A stretch of DNA of 64,000 bases from Corynebacterium halotolerans. Lineage in GTDB: Bacteria > Actinomycetota > Actinomycetes > Mycobacteriales > Mycobacteriaceae. The notes beneath the pieces are model-generated. The model saw nothing but the letters and a program-made list of their open reading frames with translations. It did not search any database and was not told the DNA's origin. Location of the stretch: assembly GCF_001056295.1 (NCBI RefSeq), contig NZ_JVMD01000024.1:176035-240034 (forward strand). Direction: 5' to 3'. Below are positions 8,085 to 19,500 of the stretch, in pieces (the stretch's first letter is position 1; each line of letters opens with the position of its first letter). The position numbers and the translations under genes are program-made.

Positions 8085-10880
8085 CTAGCCCGAGTTGCGC
8101 AGCGCCGTGGCCAGCCCGTTCATGGTCAGCTGGATGCCGCGGCGGACCTTGTCGCGGGCATCGCCGGCGCGGTAGCGGCGCAGCATCTCCAGCTGGATGG
8201 CGTTGAGCGGCATCAGGTACGGGAACCGCATGTCGACGGAACGCGCCAGCAGCGGATTGTCCTCCAGCAGCGAGGAGTAGCCCGTGACCTTCATGAACAT
8301 CTCGAGGGTCAGTTCGTACTCCTCGCGGATGCGGTCGTAGATTCGGTCGGCCACCTCCCGATCGGAGACCAGGTCGGCGTAGAGCCGGGCCAACTCCAGG
8401 TCCGTCTTCGACATGACCTGCGCCATGTTCGACAGCACCGAGTCGAAGAAGGGCCAGGACCGGTTCAGTTCGCGCAGCTCCTCCAGGCGCGACCCGTCGG
8501 CGTCCTCGCCGATCCATTCCTTCAGCGCAGTGCCCACGCCGAACCAACCCGGAACCATCGAGCGCTGCTGCGACCACGCGAGCACCCACGGGATGGCGCG
8601 CAGATCGGAGATCGACGTGGTCTGCTTGCGCGACGACGGCCGCGACCCGATGTTGAGGCTGCCGATTTCGCCGACCGGGGTGGAGGTCTCGAAGAACTCG
8701 ATGAAGCCGGGATCCTCGTGCATGAGCGCGGCGTAGGCGTCGCGGGAGCGCTCGGAGATCTCCGACATCACCTGGTAGGCGCGGTCCTGGTCATCCAGGT
8801 CCTCCAGGTCCAGCAGAGTGGATTCGATGGTCGCCGAGACCAGGGCCTCCAGGTTGCGGCGGGCCGCCACCGGGTGGCCGTACTTGGCCGAGATGATCTC
8901 GCCCTGCTCGGTGATGCGCACCGAACCCTGCACCGCGCCCTTGGGCTGCGCCAGGATCGCGTCGTAGGACGGCCCGCCGCCGCGGCCGACGGTACCGCCG
9001 CGGCCGTGGAACAGGCGCAGACGCACGCCTTCCTCGCGGGCGACCTTGGCGATGGCGGTTTCGGCGTCGTACAGCGCCCAGTTGGCCGCGAAGTAGCCGC
9101 CGTCCTTGTTCGAGTCGGAGTATCCCAGCATGACCTCCTGCAGGTCGCCCCGGGAGGCGACGTAGCGGCGGTACAGCGGGACGTCCCAGGCCTCCCGCAG
9201 CACGGACGCGCCGGCCTGGAGATCCTCGATGGTCTCGAACAGCGGGATCACGTCGACCGTGCCGCCCGGCACCCCGTCGACCACGGAGATCAGGCCGACT
9301 TCCTTCAGCAGGATCATCGGCCCGAGCAGGTCGGACACCGACGAGCACATGGAAATGATGCAGTGCGGGACGACCTCCGGGCCGAAGGCATTGACCGCGT
9401 CGGCCGCGGCGCGCATGATGCCGAGCTCGCGTTCCGTGGCCTCGGACAGCTGCACCCCGCGCGGGATGAGCGGGCGGGCCGACGCCAACTCCGACGTGAG
9501 GATCTCCACCCGCCGACGCTCCGGCAGCGACCGGTAATCCTCCGTCACGCCCGACATGCGGAAGAGCTCCGTGAGGATGTCCTCATGGCTCTCCGAGTTC
9601 TGGCGCAGGTCCAGGGAGTACAGGTGGAAACCGAAGACATCGGTGGCGGCCTGGATGTCCGCCAGCCGGTGGTCCGCGATGAGGTCGTCGTTGCTGCGCC
9701 GCAGCGAGGCCTCGACGATGTCGAGGTCGGCGCGCATCTCGGCGACGTTCGGATAGGGCTCGTGATCCGACCAGTCCCCCTCCACCACCGAGTGGCCGAG
9801 GCGCGAGATCGCCGTCGCCGCCACCCGGCCGCGGATCCCGTGGACGGCGCGGCGGTAGGGCTCGTCGACGCGGTTCGGCACGTCGTTCTGTCCGCGGTTG
9901 GCCAGCTCGACCAGATCCACCGACACCTGCGTCAGCCGGTCGGAGAAGCTCAGCTCCCGCTCCAGGGCATGCAGCTGCCGCAGGTAATGGCGCAGGATCG
10001 TTCCTGCGGCACGGTTGGTGGCGTAGCGGACGACGTCCGCCGACACGTACGGGTTGCCGTCGTGGTCGCCGCCGATCCAGGACCCCATGCGCACCACCGG
10101 GGTCTCCGGGATGTCGGCGCCGCCCAATTCCCGCATCGCGCCGAGCACGTCCCGGTTCAGCCTGGGCACGGTTTCCAGCAGCGACAGCTGGTAGTAGCGC
10201 AGCCCCACCTCGACCTCGTCGCGGATGTCCGGGCGGTTCATGCGGATCAGCGCCGTCTGCCACAGCGTCATGATGCGCCGGCGGATTTCCAGGTCCAGCG
10301 CCTCGATCCGGGCGTCCGTGCGGGCATTGCGGGGCGCGTCGAGCACCTCGTGGCGGGCGCGCATCGCGGCCCCGATGTGCTTCTGCACGTCGAACACCGT
10401 GCGGCGGCGGGTTTCCGTCGGATGCGCGGTGAGCACCGGCACCACCTCGGCCGCGTTCATCATCGCCGCCAAATCGGTGCCCGGCACCCGGGCCTCGCGC
10501 AGCTTTTCCCACGTCGCCTCGAGCGTCGAATCGCGCGGCGGTTCGCCGGCGTCGAGCCCCTCCTCCAGCAGACGCTCCTCGTGCAGGTCCTCCGCGAGGT
10601 TGGCCAGCAGCGCGAAGTGCGTGAACGCACGGATGACGGGGGTCGCCTCCGCCGGGTCGATGTCGCGGAACAAGCCGGTCAGCTCGTCGATCTCCGCCTC
10701 GCCGCGGTGCAGGCGGAACGCGGTCCGCCGCGCCTGCTCCACCAGATCGAAGACCTCCGCGCCCTCCTGCTCCCGGATGACCTCACCGAGGATCCGCCCC
10801 AGATGGCGGATGTCGTCGCGCAACGTCTCGTCGCTGGTCTTCTTCGCGCCCTGTTCCTGCATTCTCGCTTCTCCTGTCAT
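8085..10880 (-). CDS. ppc: Phosphoenolpyruvate carboxylase
   Basis: Carboxylates phosphoenolpyruvate to oxaloacetate, the main anaplerotic reaction of corynebacteria. About 931 residues. Active-site signatures are VLTAHPTETRRRTVFD (His near 150), WIGGDHDGNPYV, LGYSDSNKDGGYF with the second catalytic region, FHGRGGTVGRGGGP, and the invariant C-terminal ending TALRNSG. Two ATG starts compete, each with a good ribosome site: 10880 (GGAGG 8 bases upstream, MTGEARMQEQG) and 10862 (GGAG 8 bases upstream). The catalytic domain begins at LRDDIRHLGRILGEV in both cases. Lies downstream of tpiA in the glycolytic block. Confidence 0.96.
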   Translation of the reverse strand: MTGEARMQEQGAKKTSDETLRDDIRHLGRILGEVIREQEGAEVFDLVEQARRTAFRLHRGEAEIDELTGLFRDIDPAEATPVIRAFTHFALLANLAEDLHEERLLEEGLDAGEPPRDSTLEATWEKLREARVPGTDLAAMMNAAEVVPVLTAHPTETRRRTVFDVQKHIGAAMRARHEVLDAPRNARTDARIEALDLEIRRRIMTLWQTALIRMNRPDIRDEVEVGLRYYQLSLLETVPRLNRDVLGAMRELGGADIPETPVVRMGSWIGGDHDGNPYVSADVVRYATNRAAGTILRHYLRQLHALERELSFSDRLTQVSVDLVELANRGQNDVPNRVDEPYRRAVHGIRGRVAATAISRLGHSVVEGDWSDHEPYPNVAEMRADLDIVEASLRRSNDDLIADHRLADIQAATDVFGFHLYSLDLRQNSESHEDILTELFRMSGVTEDYRSLPERRRVEILTSELASARPLIPRGVQLSEATERELGIMRAAADAVNAFGPEVVPHCIISMCSSVSDLLGPMILLKEVGLISVVDGVPGGTVDVIPLFETIEDLQAGASVLREAWDVPLYRRYVASRGDLQEVMLGYSDSNKDGGYFAANWALYDAETAIAKVAREEGVRLRLFHGRGGTVGRGGGPSYDAILAQPKGAVQGSVRITEQGEIISAKYGHPVAARRNLEALVSATIESTLLDLEDLDDQDRAYQVMSEISERSRDAYAALMHEDPGFIEFFETSTPVGEIGSLNIGSRPSSRKQTTSISDLRAIPWVLAWSQQRSMVPGWFGVGTALKEWIGEDADGSRLEELRELNRSWPFFDSVLSNMAQVMSKTDLELARLYADLVSDREVADRIYDRIREEYELTLEMFMKVTGYSSLLEDNPLLARSVDMRFPYLMPLNAIQLEMLRRYRAGDARDKVRRGIQLTMNGLATALRNSG

Positions 10881-10972
10881 GTCGGGTTCCTCCGCTGCGT
10901 CGTCAAGCACCGTGCCGGGCCCCGGCGGACCCGCGCCCCTTTTCCGGGGCCCGGGGCCGGCGCCGAGCGAAA

Positions 10973-11005
10973 CGCCCCGGATCAACGGGTTACGTTGCCG
11001 GGGCG
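10973..11005 (-). terminator. Hairpin between tpiA and ppc
   Basis: CGCCCCGG (10973-10980) pairs with CCGGGGCG (10998-11005). Read on the minus strand it lies about 30 bases after the tpiA stop and is followed by TTTCG, a short U-run. It is likely a weak terminator or attenuator that lowers read-through into ppc. Confidence 0.5.
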
Positions 11006-11034
11006 CGCCGTTTTCGGCTCTGGGCCGATCGGGG

Positions 11035-11817
11035 TTATTCCGCCGCGTCCGCGGCCAGCGCGGACAGCTTGGCGAAGGCCTCGCCGTCCAGCGACGCGCC
11101 GCCGACCAGGCCGCCGTCGACGTCCGGCTGGCCGACGATGTCGGCCACGTTCTCCGCCTTCACGGAACCGCCATAGAGGATGCGCATCTCCTTGGCCAGC
11201 TTCTCGCCGCCCAGCTCGGCGACGGTCTCGCGGATGGCCTTGCAGACCTCCTGCGCGTCCGCCGAGGACGCGACCTTGCCGGTGCCGATGGCCCAGACCG
11301 GCTCGTAGGCGATGACCACCTTGGCCAGGTCGGCCTCGGTCAGGCCCTCGAGGGAGCCCTTGACCTGGGCGACCACGTGCTCGACGTGCTTCTCCGCCTC
11401 GCGGACCTCGAGCGGCTCGCCGACGCAGACGATCGGCGCCATCGAAGCCTTCAGCGCGGCCTTGGCCTTCTTGGCGACGAGGGCGTCATCCTCGCCGTGC
11501 ATCTCGCGGCGCTCCGAATGCCCGACGACGACCCAGCGGCACCCGAGCTTGGACAGCATCGCGGCCGAGATCTCGCCGGTGAAGGCGCCGGACTCGTGGA
11601 TGGAGACGTCCTGCGCGCCGTAGGTCACGGCCAGCTTGTCGCCCTCCACCAGGGTCTGCACGGAACGGATGTCGGTGAACGGCGGGATGAGCGCGACGTC
11701 GACCTTGTCGTAGTACTCCTTCGGCAGGGCGAAGGCCAGCTTCTGCACGACGCCGATGGCCTCCAGATGGTTGAGGTTCATCTTCCAGTTGCCGGCGATG
11801 AGGGGCTTGCGAGCCAT
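11035..11817 (-). CDS. tpiA: Triosephosphate isomerase
   Basis: Interconverts dihydroxyacetone phosphate and glyceraldehyde 3-phosphate. 260 residues, one TIM barrel. Visible are GNWKMN at residues 9-14 (Asn and Lys of the active site), the catalytic-His motif GHSERR, the catalytic-Glu loop [11 protein letters not shown] and the phosphate loop [10 protein letters not shown]. The ATG at 11817 with AGGAAG upstream is chosen; an upstream extension to 11886 is not conserved in character. Between pgk and ppc. Confidence 0.97.
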   Translation of the reverse strand: MARKPLIAGNWKMNLNHLEAIGVVQKLAFALPKEYYDKVDVALIPPFTDIRSVQTLVEGDKLAVTYGAQDVSIHESGAFTGEISAAMLSKLGCRWVVVGHSERREMHGEDDALVAKKAKAALKASMAPIVCVGEPLEVREAEKHVEHVVAQVKGSLEGLTEADLAKVVIAYEPVWAIGTGKVASSADAQEVCKAIRETVAELGGEKLAKEMRILYGGSVKAENVADIVGQPDVDGGLVGGASLDGEAFAKLSALAADAAE

Positions 11818-11925
11818 TGTGGGTGTCACTTCCTGAGGTGGTTGAAGAATGTGGGGTGCGGGCCGGTGCGGCGGCGAACCGCGCACCGCCCGCCGGGGCG
11901 GACCGGTGCCGGGACTCGAGGACCG

Positions 11926-13137
11926 CTAGGACTCGAGCACCTGGACGCCGGGGAGGTCCTTGCCCTCGAGGAACTCGAGGGAGGCGCCGCCGCCGGTGGA
12001 GATGTGGCTGAAGCCGTCCTCGTCCAGGCCGAGGGTGCGCACGGCCGCCGCGGAGTCGCCGCCGCCGACGACGGAGAAGCAGCCGTTGTCGCGGGTGGCG
12101 TCGATGATCGCCTGCGCGACGAAGCGGGTGCCGTTGGCGAACGCGTCCATCTCGAACACGCCCATCGGGCCATTCCAGAAGACGGTCTTGGTGCCGGCGA
12201 GCTTCTCGGCGAAGGCCTTGGCGGACTCGGGGCCGATGTCCAGGCCCATCCAGCCCTCCGGGATCGCGTCGACCGCGACGACCTTGTGGTCGGCGTCGGC
12301 GGCGAACTCGGAGGCGACGACGACGTCGGTCGGCAGGACGATCTGGTCGCCGTAGCGGTCCAGCAGATCCTTGCAGGTGTCGATCATCTCCTCCTGCAGC
12401 AGCGAGGCGCCGACGGAGTGGCCCTGCGCGGCGAGGAAGGTGAAGCACATGCCGCCGCCGATGACCAGGTAATCGACCTTCGGGGCGAGGGCCTCGATGA
12501 CGCCCAGCTTGTCGGAGACCTTGGAACCGCCCAGCACCACGGCGTAGGGCTTCTCCGGGGTCTCGGCGACCTTGCGCAGGACCTCGAGCTCGGACTGGAC
12601 CAGGCCGCCGGCGTAGTGCGGCAGCTTCTTGGCGACGTCGTACACCGACGCCTGGGCGCGGTGGACCACGCCGAAGCCGTCGGAGACGAATGCGCCGTCC
12701 GGCACCAGGGCGGCGAGCTCGGCGGCGAAGGCCTCGCGCTCGGCGTCGTCCTTGGAGGTCTCGCGGGCGTCGTAGCGGATGTTCTCCAGCAGCAGGACGT
12801 CACCCTCGGTCAGGCCGTTGGCGCGCTCGTGGGCGTCCTCGCCGGAGACGTCGCCGGCGACGGCCACGTAGCGGTCCAGGCGCTCGGACAGGGCCTCGGC
12901 GACCGGGGCGAGCGAAAGCTCCGGCTTGGCCTCGCCCTTCGGGCGGCCGAGGTGGGCGGTGACGACGACCTTCGCGCCGGCGTCGGACAGCGCCTTCAGC
13001 GTCGGCACGGACGCGTCGATGCGGCCCGGGTCAGTGATGGTGCCGTCCTTCAGCGGGACGTTGAGGTCCGAGCGGACCAGCACGTAACGGCCTTCGACGC
13101 CCTCGTCGAGGAGATCCTGCAGAGTCTTCACGGTCAT
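11926..13137 (-). CDS. pgk: Phosphoglycerate kinase
   Basis: Transfers phosphate from 1,3-bisphosphoglycerate to ADP. 403 residues, normal length. N-domain substrate motif [14 protein letters not shown] near residues 19-32, GRPKG with basic substrate residues, SDGFGVVHR, and the C-domain nucleotide motif [11 protein letters not shown] are all present. ATG at 13137 with GAAGGAA upstream. It follows gap after a 91-base gap containing a very stable hairpin, which may separate gap and pgk expression levels. Confidence 0.97.
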   Translation of the reverse strand: MTVKTLQDLLDEGVEGRYVLVRSDLNVPLKDGTITDPGRIDASVPTLKALSDAGAKVVVTAHLGRPKGEAKPELSLAPVAEALSERLDRYVAVAGDVSGEDAHERANGLTEGDVLLLENIRYDARETSKDDAEREAFAAELAALVPDGAFVSDGFGVVHRAQASVYDVAKKLPHYAGGLVQSELEVLRKVAETPEKPYAVVLGGSKVSDKLGVIEALAPKVDYLVIGGGMCFTFLAAQGHSVGASLLQEEMIDTCKDLLDRYGDQIVLPTDVVVASEFAADADHKVVAVDAIPEGWMGLDIGPESAKAFAEKLAGTKTVFWNGPMGVFEMDAFANGTRFVAQAIIDATRDNGCFSVVGGGDSAAAVRTLGLDEDGFSHISTGGGASLEFLEGKDLPGVQVLES

Positions 13138-13164
13138 GTGGGGTTATTCCTTCGTTCAATGAAG

Positions 13165-13208
13165 CCCCAGGGCCGGGGTGCGCCCGCGGGCACACCCCGG
13201 CCCTGGGG
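13165..13208 (-). terminator. Very stable hairpin between gap and pgk
   Basis: A perfect 16-bp stem: CCCCAGGGCCGGGGTG (13165-13180) and CACCCCGGCCCTGGGG (13193-13208) with a 12-base loop, about 20 bases after the gap stop. On the minus strand it is followed by CTTCATTG rather than a U-run. It may act as a partial terminator or as a 3' stabiliser of gap mRNA; I cannot tell which. Confidence 0.55.
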
Positions 13209-13228
13209 TCGTGGGTGAAACGGAAAGC

Positions 13229-14376
<1,148 letters not shown>

Positions 14377-14383
14377 AACGGAC

Positions 14384-14389
14384 ATTTTA
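14384..14389 (-). promoter_or_regulatory. gap -10 box (TAAAAT)
   Basis: The minus strand reads GCATAAAATG, close to the extended -10 consensus. It lies 148 bases ahead of the gap start in the 270-base gap between whiA and gap. It is flanked by an inverted repeat ACAAACGG (14374-14381) / CCGTTTGT (14404-14411), which may be an operator. Confidence 0.6.
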
Positions 14390-14485
14390 TGCTGTACACA
14401 TGCCCGTTTGTCTGTGGTCCAGGTCATGACCTCGGCTTTTCCATTGCCCGGACCGACGCTGAAACGACGGAAAAATAGGCTGATT

Positions 14486-14503
14486 ACGGGGGTGATTCCC
14501 CGT
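14486..14503 (-). terminator. Short hairpin after whiA
   Basis: ACGGGG (14486-14491), loop of 6, CCCCGT (14498-14503), three bases beyond the whiA stop. On the minus strand a T-run (TATTTTTCC) appears only about ten bases later, so termination is plausible but weak. Confidence 0.35.
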
Positions 14504-14506
14504 TTT

Positions 14507-15490
14507 TCACGCTTCTTCGAACAGCTCGTCGGTGACGGCCGACGACGTGTCCGGAACGCCCGTTTCGGCGGCCCGGCGGTCCGCCATGGACAACAGGCGG
14601 CGAATGCGGCCGGCCACGGCGTCCTTGGTCATCGGCGGGTTGGCCAGCTGGCCCAGCTCCTCCAGGGAGGCCTGGCGGTGCGCGACGCGCAGCTCGCCGG
14701 CGGTGACCAGGTGCTCGGGCACGTCGTCGCCGAGGATCTCCAGCGCGCGCTCGACGCGGGCGGCGGCCACGACGGCGGCGCGGGCGGAGCGGCGCAAATT
14801 GGCGTCGTCGAAGTTGGCCAGGCGGTTGGCGGTGGCCCGGACCTCGCGGCGCATGCGCTGCTCTTCCCACTCCAGGCGGGTGGTCTGGGCGCCCATGCGG
14901 GTCAGCAGGGCGCCGATGGCCTCGCCGTCGCGGATGACCACGCGGTCTCCCCCGCGGGTCTCCTTGCTCTTGGCGGCGATGCCCAGGCGCCGGGCGCAGC
15001 CGACCAAGGCCAGCGCCGCCTCCGGGCAGGGGCAGGTCACCTCCAGGGCCGAGGACCTGCCCGGCTCCGTCAGCGAACCGTGCGCCAGAAACGCCCCGCG
15101 CCACGCCGCTTCGGCATCGAGCACCGTGCCGCCGATGACCTTCGGGGGCAGGCCGCGGACCGGGCGGCCGGCGCGATCGACCAGACCCGTGCGGCGGGCG
15201 AGGTCCTCCCCGCCCTCCGCCACGCGGACGATGTAGCGGGAAGTCTTGCGCAGGCCTCCGGGGCTCAGCACCTGCAGCTCCGGCTCGTGGCCGAAGAGCG
15301 AATCGATCATGCCGCGCAGGCGCCGGGCCACGGCACCGGAATCCAGTTCGGCCTCGATGACGATGCGCCCGGCGACGAGATGGAGCCCGCCGGCGAACCG
15401 CAACATGGACGCGACCTCCGCCGACTGCGCGCTTTCCTGGCTGACCGGCACGCGCGCCAGCTCATCCTTCACCTTGGGCGTCAACGCCAT
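14507..15490 (-). CDS. whiA: Sporulation/cell-division regulator WhiA
   Basis: DNA-binding regulator conserved in Gram-positive bacteria, related to LAGLIDADG endonucleases but without nuclease activity, with a C-terminal helix-turn-helix. 327 residues. Starts [16 protein letters not shown]. The HTH is in the C-terminal part around [20 protein letters not shown], followed by [12 protein letters not shown] at 15490 with AGGAG nine bases upstream. The yvcK-whiA neighbourhood, with rapZ, is the conserved order, though each function differs. Ends just before the gap promoter region. Confidence 0.95.
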   Translation of the reverse strand: MALTPKVKDELARVPVSQESAQSAEVASMLRFAGGLHLVAGRIVIEAELDSGAVARRLRGMIDSLFGHEPELQVLSPGGLRKTSRYIVRVAEGGEDLARRTGLVDRAGRPVRGLPPKVIGGTVLDAEAAWRGAFLAHGSLTEPGRSSALEVTCPCPEAALALVGCARRLGIAAKSKETRGGDRVVIRDGEAIGALLTRMGAQTTRLEWEEQRMRREVRATANRLANFDDANLRRSARAAVVAAARVERALEILGDDVPEHLVTAGELRVAHRQASLEELGQLANPPMTKDAVAGRIRRLLSMADRRAAETGVPDTSSAVTDELFEEA

Positions 15491-15534
15491 GTGGTCATTC
15501 TCCTAACATCGGCGACCCATTCGCCGTGCAGCGC

Positions 15535-15540
15535 AGTTTA
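15535..15540 (-). promoter_or_regulatory. Possible internal -10 box for whiA (TAAACT)
   Basis: TAAACT on the minus strand in the 60-base yvcK-whiA gap, about 45 bases before the whiA ATG. It fits TANNNT with A at position 5. No -35 box is seen. Confidence 0.3.
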
Positions 15541-15550
15541 GCGGCCCCGA

Positions 15551-16504
15551 TCAGCGGGACAGCACTTCCCCCAGCACGGACGCGACCTTCGCGGGGTCGT
15601 GCCGCTCGGTCCATCCGCCGTCCTCTTCGATCTCGCGGACGTCGGCGTAGATCACTTCCGCGGACAGCGTCGCGGCCGCGCGTTCGAGGTACCCGCGCTC
15701 GGACTCCCCGCCCATGGTGGAGCGGTCGACGAGGATCGTGTCCAGTTTCAGGTCCGGCGCGTGCTGCGCGAGCATGTGCACGTGGCGTTCGGACGAGAAT
15801 CCGGCGGTCTCCCCCGGCTCCGACGACAGGTTGAGCACGACGACGCGGTGCGCCGTCGTCGCGCGCAGTGCCTGCACGAGCTCCGGGACCTGCAGGTGCG
15901 GCAGCACCGAGGTGAACCACGAGCCGGGGCCCAGGGTGACCATGTCGGCGGTCATGATGGCCTCGACGGCGTCGGGCGTGGCCGGCGGCTGCTCGGGGAT
16001 CAGGCGGATGCGGCGGACCTGGCCGGGCGTCGTGGCGACGGCGACCTGGCCGCGAACCGGGCGCACCACGCGGGCGTCGTCCTCCAGCCCGACCACCTCC
16101 GCCTCGATGTCGAGCGGGCGCGGCGACATGGGCAGAACCCGGCCGCAGATGCCCAGCAGCGACCCGACCTCGTCGAGGGCGGCGACCTCGCTGCCCAGCA
16201 CGCTGGTCAGGCCGGCGATGATCAGATTGCCAACGGCGTGCCCGGCCAGGGCGCCGGTGCCGCCGAAGCGGTGCTGGAGCACCTCTTCCCACAGCTTGCC
16301 GCGCTCGTCTTCGGCGGACAGCGCGGCCAGGGCCATGCGCAGGTCCCCCGGCGGGATCTGCCCCAGTTCCCGGCGCAGGCGGCCGGACGAGCCGCCGTCG
16401 TCGGCGACCGTGACGACGGCGGTGACGTCGTCGGCGATCCGGCGGACGGCGCGGAGCGTCGCGAAAAGCCCGTGGCCTCCGCCGAGGCTCGTGATGGCGG
16501 TCAT
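15551..16504 (-). CDS. yvcK: YvcK-family (CuvA) putative gluconeogenesis factor
   Basis: Family binds UDP-sugars and is needed for peptidoglycan synthesis and growth on gluconeogenic carbon sources; the mycobacterial homologue is CuvA. 317 residues, Rossmann-like fold. Begins with the nucleotide-binding motif SLGGGHGLFATLRAVR and has VADDGGSSGRLRREL near 33-47, GHAVGNLIIAGL and LGPGSWFTSVLPHL. ATG at 16504. Sits 58 bases after rapZ and 60 before whiA. Formally a member of the CofD-like superfamily but lacks the F420 gene context. Confidence 0.94.
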   Translation of the reverse strand: MTAITSLGGGHGLFATLRAVRRIADDVTAVVTVADDGGSSGRLRRELGQIPPGDLRMALAALSAEDERGKLWEEVLQHRFGGTGALAGHAVGNLIIAGLTSVLGSEVAALDEVGSLLGICGRVLPMSPRPLDIEAEVVGLEDDARVVRPVRGQVAVATTPGQVRRIRLIPEQPPATPDAVEAIMTADMVTLGPGSWFTSVLPHLQVPELVQALRATTAHRVVVLNLSSEPGETAGFSSERHVHMLAQHAPDLKLDTILVDRSTMGGESERGYLERAAATLSAEVIYADVREIEEDGGWTERHDPAKVASVLGEVLSR

Positions 16505-16562
16505 GGGAAAAGACTCCTCTGGTGTCGAAGCGGGTGCCGGTGCGCGGGCGGGCGCGGGCCGG

Positions 16563-17456
16563 TCAGTCCCTTTCGATGTCGCGGTGGATGACGCTGACGT
16601 CGATGCCGTTGAACTCCCCGAGCCTGCGGCCCAGGGCCTCGGCCATGGCCACGCTGCGGTGGTGGCCGCCGGTGCAGCCTATGGCGACGGACATGTGGCT
16701 CTTCCCCTCGCGCCGGTAGCCCGGGAGGATGACGGAAATCAGCTGTTCGACGGTGTCGAGCCAGCGCGGCGCGTCGTCCTGCTCGAGGACGAATTCGGAT
16801 ACCGCCTTGTCGGTGCCTCGCCCCGAGCGCAGCCCCGGGACCCAATACGGGTTGGGCAGGAACCGGACGTCGAGAAGCAGGTCGGCGTCGCGCGGCGCGC
16901 CGTGCTTGAAGCCGAAGGACTGGACGGTCACCCGCTGGCCGTGCGACGACGGGTCGGCGAAGTGGACCTCCAGCGCGCGGCGCAGATCGTGGACCGACAT
17001 CTTGGTGGTGTCGAGCACGAGGTCGGACATCGCCTTGATCCCGGCGAGCATCTGCCGTTCGCGCTCGATCCCCTGCGTCAGCGTCCCCGAGTCCTGCAGG
17101 GGGTGGGTGCGCCGGACCGAGTCGTAGCGGGCGATGAGCGTGTCGTCCTCGGCATCGAGGAAGATCACCATCGGCCGGCGGCCCGATTCGTGCAGCCGGT
17201 CGAGGACGTCGCCGAGCGACCCGGCGAAGGCGCGGGACCGGACGTCGGTGACTATGGCCAGGCGCTCCACCGGCGAGTCCGCCTCGAACGACAGCTCGAC
17301 CATCCGCATGATCAACTCGGGCGGGAGGTTGTCGGCGACGTACCAGCCCATCTCCTCGAGGACGGCTGCGGCGGTATTGCGTCCCGATCCGGACATGCCC
17401 GTGATCAGGACCAGTGACGTGTCGGGGTCGGCCGCACCGGCGTTGGCGTTGGTCAT
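16563..17456 (-). CDS. rapZ: RNase adapter / nucleotide-binding protein RapZ (YvcJ family)
   Basis: P-loop NTPase family; in Escherichia coli RapZ steers small-RNA decay, while in Gram-positive bacteria the role is unclear. 297 residues. The P-loop reads GMSGSGRNTAA near residues 20-30, with Arg where Lys is usual, a variant common in actinobacteria. DNLPPELI, VFLDAEDDTLIARY-like and the C-terminal IGCTGGHHRSV motif (ligand-binding domain) are clear. ATG at 17456; 10 bases after the uvrC stop. Part of uvrC-rapZ-yvcK-whiA. Confidence 0.94.
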   Translation of the reverse strand: MTNANAGAADPDTSLVLITGMSGSGRNTAAAVLEEMGWYVADNLPPELIMRMVELSFEADSPVERLAIVTDVRSRAFAGSLGDVLDRLHESGRRPMVIFLDAEDDTLIARYDSVRRTHPLQDSGTLTQGIERERQMLAGIKAMSDLVLDTTKMSVHDLRRALEVHFADPSSHGQRVTVQSFGFKHGAPRDADLLLDVRFLPNPYWVPGLRSGRGTDKAVSEFVLEQDDAPRWLDTVEQLISVILPGYRREGKSHMSVAIGCTGGHHRSVAMAEALGRRLGEFNGIDVSVIHRDIERD

Positions 17457-17466
17457 GGGTCCCAGC

Positions 17467-19500
17467 CTACGTGCGATCGGCGTGCAGCGCTTCGTGCACG
17501 GACTGCGCCAGCGCGGGCCCGAAACCGGGCACTTCGCGGATTTCGTCGACGGTTGCCCGCTTGAGCTTCGCGACGGATCCGAAGTGCTTCACCAGCTCCG
17601 ATCTGCGCTGCGGCCCCAGCCCCCTGATCCCGTCGAGGGCCGACGCCCGCATGCGCTTGGACCTCTGCTGCCGGTGGTAGCCGATGGCGAACCGGTGCGC
17701 CTCGTCGCGGATGCGCTGCATCAGGTACATGGCCTCGGAATTGCGCGGCAGGATCACCGGTTCGTCGTCGCCGGGGACCCAGATCTCCTCCAGGCGCTTG
17801 GCCAGGCCGACGAGCGTGACGTCGTCGACCCCGAGTTCGTCGAGCACCTCCTGCGCCGCCGCGACCTGCGGCGCGCCGCCGTCGACGATGAACAACTGCG
17901 GCGGGTAGGCGAACTTCCGCCCGGCGACGGATTCCTCCACGACGCTTTCCGACGTCCCGTCGCCCCCTCCCGCGGCCTCTTCCTCGAACATGACCGATTC
18001 GTCGTCCGGCACGGCGAGCTTGTCTTCGGCATGGCGCCGGAACCTCCGGCGGACGACCTCGGCGATGGACGCGACGTCATCCGAATGCCCGTCGCCGGCG
18101 GCGTCCTTGATGCGGTACCGGCGGTAGTCGACCTTGCGGGGCAGGCCGTCCTCGAAGACGACCAGCGACGCGACGACGTCGGTGCCCTGGATGTGCGAGA
18201 TGTCCGTGCACTCGATGCGCAGCGGGGCCTCGTCCATGAACAGTGTGTCGCGGATGCCCTCCAGGGCCTGTGAGCGTGCGGTGAGATCGCCGCTGCGCTT
18301 GAGCTTGTGCTGCGCCAGCGCCTCGACGGCATTGCGGTGCACCGTTTCCAGGAGCGCCTTCTTGTCGCCCCGCTGCGGCACGCGGATGTCGACCGCGGTG
18401 CCGCGGATGCCCTGGAGGAACCGCGACACCTCTTCGGCGTTCTCCGGATCGGTCTGCACGAGGATCTGGCGCGGGACGGCCTCCGCGGCACCGGTGGAGG
18501 CGTCGCCGTCGACCTTCGCGTGTTCCGCGGCGTCGCCGTAGAACTGCGTCAGGAACGTCGACAGGAGCTTCGGCAGCGCGGGATCGGGTTCCCCCTCGGG
18601 CAGCGGGCCGGTTTCCGAATCTCCCGACTTTTCCACGACCCAACCCCGCTGGCCGTGGATGCGGCCGCGGCGGACGTGGAAGATCTGCACGGCTGCCTCG
18701 AGTTCGTCGGAGGCGAAGGCGATGAAATCGGCGTCCGTGGCGTCGCCGAGCACCACGGCCTGCTTCTCCATCACCTTTTCCACCGCGGCGAGGTCATCGC
18801 GGATCTTCGCGGCCTTCTCGAAGTCGAGGTCCTCCGCCGCGGCGTTCATGTCCCGGCGCAGCTGCGCAGTCAGGGGACCGGTGTTGCCGGCCATGAAGGA
18901 GACGAAGCCGTCGACGATGTCCCGGTGCTCGGCGGCGGACACCCGGCCGACGCAGGGCGCGGCGCATTTGTCGATGTACCCCAGCAGGCACGGCCGGCCC
19001 AGCTGCTGGTGCCGGTTGAGCACGCCCTTCGAGCACGTACGGGCGGGGAAGACCCGCGTGAGCAGGTCGAGGGTTTCGCGAATGGCCCAGGCATGCGAAT
19101 ACGGGCCGAAGTAGCGGACCCCCTTGCGGCGCGGCCCGCGGTAGACGAACAGCCGCGGGTACTGCTCCCCCACGCTGACCGCGAGCATGGGGTAGCTCTT
19201 GTCGTCGCGGTACATGACGTTGAACCGCGGGTCATACCGCTTGATCCACGTGTACTCGAGCTGGAGCGCCTCGACCTCGGTGCGCACCACGGTCCAGACG
19301 ACCTTCGACGCCGATTGCACCATCTGCCGCGTGCGCGGGTGCAGGTTGGCGACGTCCTGGAAGTAATTGGACAGCCGGGCGCGGAGGTTCTTGGCCTTGC
19401 CCACGTACAGCACGCGGCCGGCGTCGTCGAGGAAACGGTAAACGCCCGGCTCGACCGGGATGGTCCCGGGCGCCGGGCGGTACGTCGAGGGGTCCGCCAT
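17467..19500 (-). CDS. uvrC: Excinuclease ABC subunit C
   Basis: Makes both incisions in UvrABC nucleotide excision repair. 677 residues. Order: GIY-YIG nuclease domain ([26 protein letters not shown], about 18-45), a UVR UvrB-binding motif ([21 protein letters not shown]), the RNase H-like C-terminal nuclease with [13 protein letters not shown] and [10 protein letters not shown], then a tandem helix-hairpin-helix ([33 protein letters not shown]). The ATG at 19500 overlaps the preceding stop (TGATG). An upstream extension to 20118 is out of other genes' frame and rejected. Confidence 0.96.
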   Translation of the reverse strand: MADPSTYRPAPGTIPVEPGVYRFLDDAGRVLYVGKAKNLRARLSNYFQDVANLHPRTRQMVQSASKVVWTVVRTEVEALQLEYTWIKRYDPRFNVMYRDDKSYPMLAVSVGEQYPRLFVYRGPRRKGVRYFGPYSHAWAIRETLDLLTRVFPARTCSKGVLNRHQQLGRPCLLGYIDKCAAPCVGRVSAAEHRDIVDGFVSFMAGNTGPLTAQLRRDMNAAAEDLDFEKAAKIRDDLAAVEKVMEKQAVVLGDATDADFIAFASDELEAAVQIFHVRRGRIHGQRGWVVEKSGDSETGPLPEGEPDPALPKLLSTFLTQFYGDAAEHAKVDGDASTGAAEAVPRQILVQTDPENAEEVSRFLQGIRGTAVDIRVPQRGDKKALLETVHRNAVEALAQHKLKRSGDLTARSQALEGIRDTLFMDEAPLRIECTDISHIQGTDVVASLVVFEDGLPRKVDYRRYRIKDAAGDGHSDDVASIAEVVRRRFRRHAEDKLAVPDDESVMFEEEAAGGGDGTSESVVEESVAGRKFAYPPQLFIVDGGAPQVAAAQEVLDELGVDDVTLVGLAKRLEEIWVPGDDEPVILPRNSEAMYLMQRIRDEAHRFAIGYHRQQRSKRMRASALDGIRGLGPQRRSELVKHFGSVAKLKRATVDEIREVPGFGPALAQSVHEALHADRT

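Noticed and set aside
7800..11315. 1171-residue plus-strand frame opposite ppc
   Set aside because: Same artefact; the opposite strand encodes a complete PEP carboxylase with all motifs.
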